From Comamonadaceae bacterium (lineage in GTDB: Bacteria; Pseudomonadota; Gammaproteobacteria; Burkholderiales; Burkholderiaceae_C): a DNA stretch of 64,000 nt. The DNA lies in NCBI GenBank assembly GCA_027486755.1, contig JAIXOM010000043.1, positions 1-64,000 on the forward strand, in the 5' to 3' direction. The translations under genes and the position numbers were made by a program. Below the pieces are notes generated by a model, which was not told the DNA's origin, searched no databases, and saw only the letters and a list, made by a program, of their open reading frames with translations. Of the stretch, positions 53,547 to 64,000 are shown piece after piece (the first letter of the stretch is position 1; the number at the start of each line of letters is the position of its first letter).

Positions 53547-55040
53547 TCAGGACAGGCGCGGTGGGGTGTTTCCTGAATCCGCTGCGGCGTCGATGCTGCC
53601 ATCGACCAGGTCGAAGCGGCGCAGCTTGATGTACAGGCTTTGGCGCGACAAGCCCAGCATTTCTGCAGCTGAGGCACGGTTGTCACCGGTCAGCTGCAGC
53701 GCGGCTTCAATGCACAGCTGCTCGATGAGATCGGTGGTCTCGCGCACGATGTCCTTGAGCGGCATGCGACCGACCAGTTCGGTCATCTGGCTGGCGGAAC
53801 GGGGCAATTCGCGCGGCGCGCGAACGTCGGGGCTCAGCCGCCGCCCCATGTCGCGGATGGTAAAGCCCAAGCACTTGTCTGGACCGTTGGTGATGGCCAC
53901 CGCAGAAATCTCAACCTCGGCGGTCGAGCCCAGCTCGCCGCGCATTTGAGTGGCGTACAGCCGCACCGTGCCGTGCTGGCGCAAATTGGTCAGCAGCACG
54001 CGCAGATCGACGCCGGATCGGCCTAGCCAAGCGTCGAGCAGAACGCCCCTGGCCAGGTCGGCATTGCCGAGCTCGGCCAGATCGACAAAGGCTCGGTTGA
54101 CCGTTAGCACCCGTCCATCCAGGTCGGTGACAGCCATTGCGTCGGGTGCCTGCTCCATGACATTGGCCAGCAACTGATGGCCGGTGGGGGCCAGCGGTAC
54201 CGGTGCGGCACCCGCCTGCGTGCACAGCCGCAGCAAAAACTGCAGGGTTTGGTCTTCGCGAAACTGCGAGGCCGAGGCCAGGAATTCCTGCGCGTTCTTC
54301 AGTCGCACCAGCACTGGCTCGGCCCGTCCGGTGCTGCGCAGCCGCTCCAGCATATCGCGCAGCGCGCGCAGGCTTGCGGGCTCGAGCTTGTCGCTCAGGC
54401 TCAGGGTGGCGACGTTGGATTTTTCGCCGAGCAGGTTTTGCGCGGCTGGGTTGATTTCGGTGATCTTGTCGAGCGCGCCGTCGAGAATCAGGACGGGCTC
54501 GCTGGCCAGCTGAAACAGCAGGCGGTAGCGGGTTTCAGCCTGGCGCAGCCGCCAATAGTCGCGTTCCATCGACAGTTGGGCCGTGACCAAGCGCTGCTGC
54601 AGCATCACCTGCGGACGCAGGTCCCGGGCAAAGGCGATGCTGTAGCGAGCAGTGCGCGCCTTGGCGGTACCCGATGGGGCAATTTGAACCACCGAGTAAG
54701 CCAGAGGCAGATCATTGCCGTCGGGCAGGGTGTGGTTGATGTGCCGCCAGGGGCCGGCAGGATCAGCTTTGCCGGGATTGAGCAGGGCTTCTACCTTGGG
54801 CTGGCTTTCGACGGTCACTGTCTCAGACCAGGTTTTGCCGCGCCAGTTTTGGCAGCCTTGGGCGATGAGCTCATCGCCGCTGAAGGCCAGATCGACGATG
54901 ACGCCCTTGGCGTCCACCAGCAGCACCACATCGGCAGAGGCGCTGAGCAACTGCGCCAGGGCTTCAGGCTCCATGCCAGACAGCACCTCGACAGCTTTGT
55001 CCAGGTACCTGTCGGTCAGGAGGTTTTGCTCTGTGGCCAT
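53547..55040 (-). CDS. ppsR: PpsR/CrtJ photosynthesis repressor
   Basis: This 497-residue regulator has an N-terminal sensor region, PAS domains (one starting LASEPVLILDGALDKITEINPAAQ, one QAPDAMAVTDLDGRVLTVNRAF) and a C-terminal Fis-type helix-turn-helix AAEMLGLSRQSLYIKLRRF. It represses bch, crt and puc genes. Cys 443, before the HTH, and a Cys in LLRLCTQAG are candidates for redox control; their match to the known redox Cys is not proven. It follows aerR by 51 bases and should act on the palindromes at 52403 and 56193. Confidence 0.93.
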   Translation of the reverse strand: MATEQNLLTDRYLDKAVEVLSGMEPEALAQLLSASADVVLLVDAKGVIVDLAFSGDELIAQGCQNWRGKTWSETVTVESQPKVEALLNPGKADPAGPWRHINHTLPDGNDLPLAYSVVQIAPSGTAKARTARYSIAFARDLRPQVMLQQRLVTAQLSMERDYWRLRQAETRYRLLFQLASEPVLILDGALDKITEINPAAQNLLGEKSNVATLSLSDKLEPASLRALRDMLERLRSTGRAEPVLVRLKNAQEFLASASQFREDQTLQFLLRLCTQAGAAPVPLAPTGHQLLANVMEQAPDAMAVTDLDGRVLTVNRAFVDLAELGNADLARGVLLDAWLGRSGVDLRVLLTNLRQHGTVRLYATQMRGELGSTAEVEISAVAITNGPDKCLGFTIRDMGRRLSPDVRAPRELPRSASQMTELVGRMPLKDIVRETTDLIEQLCIEAALQLTGDNRASAAEMLGLSRQSLYIKLRRFDLVDGSIDAAADSGNTPPRLS

Positions 55041-55091
55041 GGGCGTTCTTTCGTCCTATTCGAGGGATGCGCTGGCAAAGGTCCGCAGGCC

Positions 55092-55973
55092 CTAGGGCTG
55101 CAGGCTGACTCGTTTGAGCAGAGACTGGGCCAGGTCGGGCGCGGTGTCTGCATCCAGCATGACAGCATCGGCGCTGACCTGATCGGCAAGCTTGGGCTCG
55201 AGCATGAAGGCCACACCTCCAACAATCGTCAGAACATGGGGGTTCATGCTGGCGCGCCGGATCTGGTTGATGCAGTCATTGAGTCTGCCGATCTGCGCCA
55301 CATTGCCCAGACTTAGCCCGACCACATCAAACCATTCCCGCTGGACCAGTGCCGATAGCGACCCGGTAGGCTGAATGAAGCTGGTCGATACATCCCAGCC
55401 GGCGCGGTAGAAGAACTCGGCGACCAGCGACAGACCAAAGGTATGCTGATCCCCCGGACTGGGCAGCAGAAGAATCCGCCGCTGTGGCTCGGGCCCCTCG
55501 CTGAGCCGCCCGCCCAGCCCAAAGGCCGCACTGTTGGCCCTGAGCAGTTGCTGCAGCCTTCCCATGGCTACCGTGACTTCCGTGAAGCTGCAGATATCGC
55601 AAGTCCAGTACTCACCGAGTTTGCGCGCCACAGGCGTGAGCAGATCCAGGAAGATGGCTTGCACGGAAGTGCCGCGATGGCGCAGTCCGGCCACCCATTC
55701 ATGCAAAGCGGCGTCTTCGGCATGCAGCACAAGATGGGTCAGTTGATCGACGTCGCCCTCGTTGATGAACGAGGCGGCTGGGCGTGACACGGGCTCGGCC
55801 ATGCCGTGGGCCAGCACCAGCCTCGGGATGATTTCACTGGCGACGGCGCGGGCCAGCAGCACCGTTTTCTCGCCCTCGTGAAGCAGTCCACCCACCGCAC
55901 CAGTTGGCGTAGGTATTTCGGACAGGCTTTCCTGTACCGGTGAAGATTTGTTCTTTTTGCCTATCGAGCCCAT
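55092..55973 (-). CDS. ppaA: AerR/PpaA B12-binding antirepressor
   Basis: This 293-residue protein has a cobalamin-binding domain with the lower-ligand motif DQHTFG at residues 175-180 (His 177) and an upstream helical cap containing FTEVTVAMGRLQQLL. AerR/PpaA binds cobalamin and counteracts PpsR/CrtJ in a light-dependent way. ATG 55973 is chosen because AAGGAGA stands about 8 bases upstream. It is the first gene of aerR-ppsR and is divergent from bchF. Confidence 0.92.
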   Translation of the reverse strand: MGSIGKKNKSSPVQESLSEIPTPTGAVGGLLHEGEKTVLLARAVASEIIPRLVLAHGMAEPVSRPAASFINEGDVDQLTHLVLHAEDAALHEWVAGLRHRGTSVQAIFLDLLTPVARKLGEYWTCDICSFTEVTVAMGRLQQLLRANSAAFGLGGRLSEGPEPQRRILLLPSPGDQHTFGLSLVAEFFYRAGWDVSTSFIQPTGSLSALVQREWFDVVGLSLGNVAQIGRLNDCINQIRRASMNPHVLTIVGGVAFMLEPKLADQVSADAVMLDADTAPDLAQSLLKRVSLQP

Positions 55974-56109
55974 CTCGGTCTCCTTGCGCACCCGGTCACT
56001 GCCGCGGACTTGGGCGCATGAGTTCCTGACTGAGGGTCTTCCAGCTTAAGGGATCCAGGGTCTCGCCCAAAAGCATGGTCGGCAGTCGGTGGAACAGTCC
56101 ACAAGCCTG

Positions 56110-56138
56110 TTTTTACTTGTTAGGGGGAGCCAGGTCAA
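56110..56138 (-). promoter_or_regulatory. Possible aerR-ppsR promoter
   Basis: On the minus strand TTGACC, a 17-base spacer and TAAAAA are visible, giving a leader of about 130 bases before aerR. An AT-rich inverted repeat (GGTTTTT-TTGC-AAAAACC, 56140-56157) lies just upstream of the -35 box. The match is moderate. Confidence 0.5.
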
Positions 56139-56177
56139 AGGTTTTTTTGCAAAAACCCGGATTTCCGGCACTTTGTT

Positions 56178-56210
56178 GTCAAAATAAATATACGTCAATT
56201 AAAGTTGACA
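56178..56210. promoter_or_regulatory. PpsR/CrtJ sites at bchF
   Basis: CGTCAATTAAAGTTGACA (56193-56210) differs from TGT-N12-ACA by one base and keeps the palindromic core. Beside it, overlapping by two bases, a weaker half-matching site begins with TGTCAA at 56178 and ends in ACG. The pair lies between aerR and bchF and could serve both directions. Confidence 0.78.
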
Positions 56211-56233
56211 CAACAGCCAGACCCGACTAAATT
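56205..56233 (+). promoter_or_regulatory. bchF promoter
   Basis: TTGACA (56205-56210), a 17-base spacer and TAAATT (56228-56233) make a promoter whose -35 box is the right half of the PpsR palindrome, the same design as at bchG. Confidence 0.7.
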
Positions 56234-56278
56234 GCTGGCATTACGGCAGAAATGACATTCAGAACAAAGAGACAACCC

Positions 56279-58092
<1,814 letters not shown>

Positions 58093-58100
58093 GAGTACTC

Positions 58101-59703
58101 ATGCAATTGACGCTCTGGACTTACGAAGGACCTCCCCACGTGGGCGCCATGCGTGTGGCCACCGCGCTCAAGGACGTGCATTACGTCCTGCACGCGCCTC
58201 AGGGCGACACCTATGCCGACCTGCTGTTCACCATGATCGAGCGCCTGCCGCGCCGCCCACCGGTGACCTACACCACCTTCCAGGCGCGTGACCTGGGTGG
58301 CGACACCGCTGAGTTGTTCAAGACCGCTGCCCGCGAGGCTTTTGAGCGCTTTGCGCCCAAAGCCATGATGGTGGGTGCTTCGTGTACCGCTGAGCTGATC
58401 CAGGATGACCCTGGCGGTCTGGCCAAAGCGCTGGATCTGCCGGTTCCGGTGGTGGCGCTGGAGTTGCCTTCGTACCAACGCAAGGAAAACTGGGGCGCGG
58501 CTGAGACCTTCTATCAAATGGTGCGCCACCTGTCGGCCGCTCCAGCACGGGCGCAGCGCCAGCCTCTGGCCAGCGACAGGCGCCCGAGCTGCAACATCCT
58601 CGGACCGACGGCGCTGGGATTTCGTCACCGCGACGATGTGCATGAAATCCGCAACTTGCTCGAGGAGTTGGGCATTGATGTGCGGGTGGTCGCGCCGCTG
58701 GGCGCCAGCGCCGCTGACCTGGCGCGCTTGCACGAGGCCGATTTCAACGTGGTGCTCTACCCAGAGACCGGCATGAGCGCAGCCCTGTGGCTGCAGCGCC
58801 AGTACCAGCAGCCCTTTACCCGCGTGGTGCCTATCGGCGTCAATGCCACCCAGGACTTTGTCAAGGAAGTCGCTGAGCTGGCCGGCATGGACGCTGTGCC
58901 TGATCTGCGCCAGAACTCGCGCGCCGGCTGGTATTCCCGTTCGGTCGATTCCACCTACCTGACCGGCAAGCGCGTCTTCATTTTTGGTGACGCCAGCCAT
59001 GTGGTGGCCGCCGCCCGTGTGGCTGCGCAGGAGATGGGCTTTACCGTGGTGGGCTTGGGTACCTACAGCCGCGAATTTGCCCGTGAGGTGCGCGATGCGG
59101 CCAAGCGCTACGGCTGTGAGGCCTTGATCACCGACGACTACCTGGAGGTGGAAGAGCGCATTGCCGAGCTGCAGCCTGAGTTGGTGCTGGGCACGCAGAT
59201 GGAGCGCCATATTTCCAAGCGTCTGGGCCTGCCCTGCGCCGTGATCTCCGCACCCATCCATGTGCAGGACTTCCCAGCCCGCTACTCCCCGCAGATGGGC
59301 TTTGAAGGCGCCAATGTGCTGTTTGACACCTGGGTGCATCCCCTCATGATGGGCCTGGAGGAGCACCTGATCGGCATGTTCCGGGGCGACGCAGAATTTC
59401 ACGAGGACGCCGCACCCTCACACCTGGGCCGTGCCGGCATGCCGACCGCAGCCCGCAACCCGGTGCAGTCGCAGGATGAGCCTGCGGCGCAAACCATAGT
59501 TGCCGCCGAGCCTAGCGTGCCACCGGCCGAGCGGGCGCCCGCGCCGAGCGCCGCCGAAGGCGCCGTCATCACCACCTGGGGTGTTGACGCAGAAAAAGAG
59601 CTGAAAAAGATCCCCTTCTTCGTGCGGGGCAAGGCCAAGCGAAATACCGAGCTCTACGCCCGCGAGCGTGGAGTGCCTGTCATCACTGTGGACACACTGT
59701 ACG

Positions 59704-59729
<26 letters not shown>
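58101..59729 (+). CDS. bchB: Light-independent protochlorophyllide reductase subunit B
   Basis: This 542-residue subunit has Asp 36 ([10 protein letters not shown]), the unusual fourth ligand of the NB cluster, and [15 protein letters not shown] near residue 95. A Pro/Ala-rich linker (about 440-485) leads to the C-terminal helical module [20 protein letters not shown]. Together with BchN it reduces ring D of protochlorophyllide without light. Its end overlaps the chosen bchH start by 26 bases. Confidence 0.96.

Positions 59730-64000
<4,271 letters not shown>

Overview
The window reads as one contiguous, GC-rich, gene-dense piece of chromosome from a phototrophic betaproteobacterium (Burkholderiales, most likely Comamonadaceae; the genus cannot be fixed from the sequence alone). 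The evidence is the photosynthesis gene cluster at the right end (bchP, pucC-like, bchG, ppsR, aerR/ppaA, bchFNBHL), the LIV-type and Bug-type uptake genes typical of this group, and the betaproteobacterial style of the housekeeping genes (uvrD, polA, guaC, BPSS1780-like, DUF2782). No rRNA, tRNA, CRISPR array or insertion sequence was seen. No stretch longer than 300 bases lacks a gene.

Region 1 (1-19.3 kb) is a catabolic island. Fourteen minus-strand genes run from livH at 14.2 kb down to a Bug-type binding protein at 0.2 kb: a complete LIV ABC importer, an acyl-CoA ligase, two enoyl-CoA hydratases, a pair of acyl-CoA dehydrogenases that looks like an alpha/beta heteromer, a zinc alcohol dehydrogenase and two amidohydrolases. 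On the other strand are two thiolase-fold proteins that lack the usual catalytic Cys and His, a duplicated DUF35/OB-fold protein and a TetR regulator. An EthD-domain gene lies between. Both main transcription units start from near-identical promoters (TTGACA, 16 bp, CATAAT) that share a 25-bp palindrome centred on the predicted start site. This looks like a single regulon for an undescribed carboxylic acid, possibly cut by a retro-aldol step as in steroid side-chain loss.

Region 2 (19.3-34 kb) is mostly housekeeping: guaC with a terminator-like hairpin in its leader, uvrD, a MaoC remnant, a BPSS1780-like membrane protein, homoserine kinase, DUF2782, polA, a dienelactone hydrolase, a ZIP transporter, DUF4142, a mercaptopyruvate sulfurtransferase, an EamA exporter and a Rieske oxygenase.

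Region 3 (34-47.7 kb) holds xseB-ispA-dxs, which supply isoprenoid precursors for bacteriochlorophyll tails and carotenoids. It continues with an EgtB/SenA-like protein with an altered iron site, a TupBCA tungstate importer, a small copper set (DUF2946-like, YcnI, PCuAC), an alpha/beta hydrolase and a form II molybdenum hydroxylase (coxSLM order) with a strong intrinsic terminator just before its first gene.

Region 4 (47.8-64 kb) is the photosynthesis cluster. bchG-pucC-like-bchP (with a nitronate monooxygenase gene after them) and aerR-ppsR run leftward; bchF-N-B-H-L run rightward and leave the window inside bchL. PpsR-type palindromes (TGT-N12-ACA) overlap the -35 boxes of bchG and bchF. 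A MipA/OmpV outer-membrane gene is inserted between bchG and ppsR.
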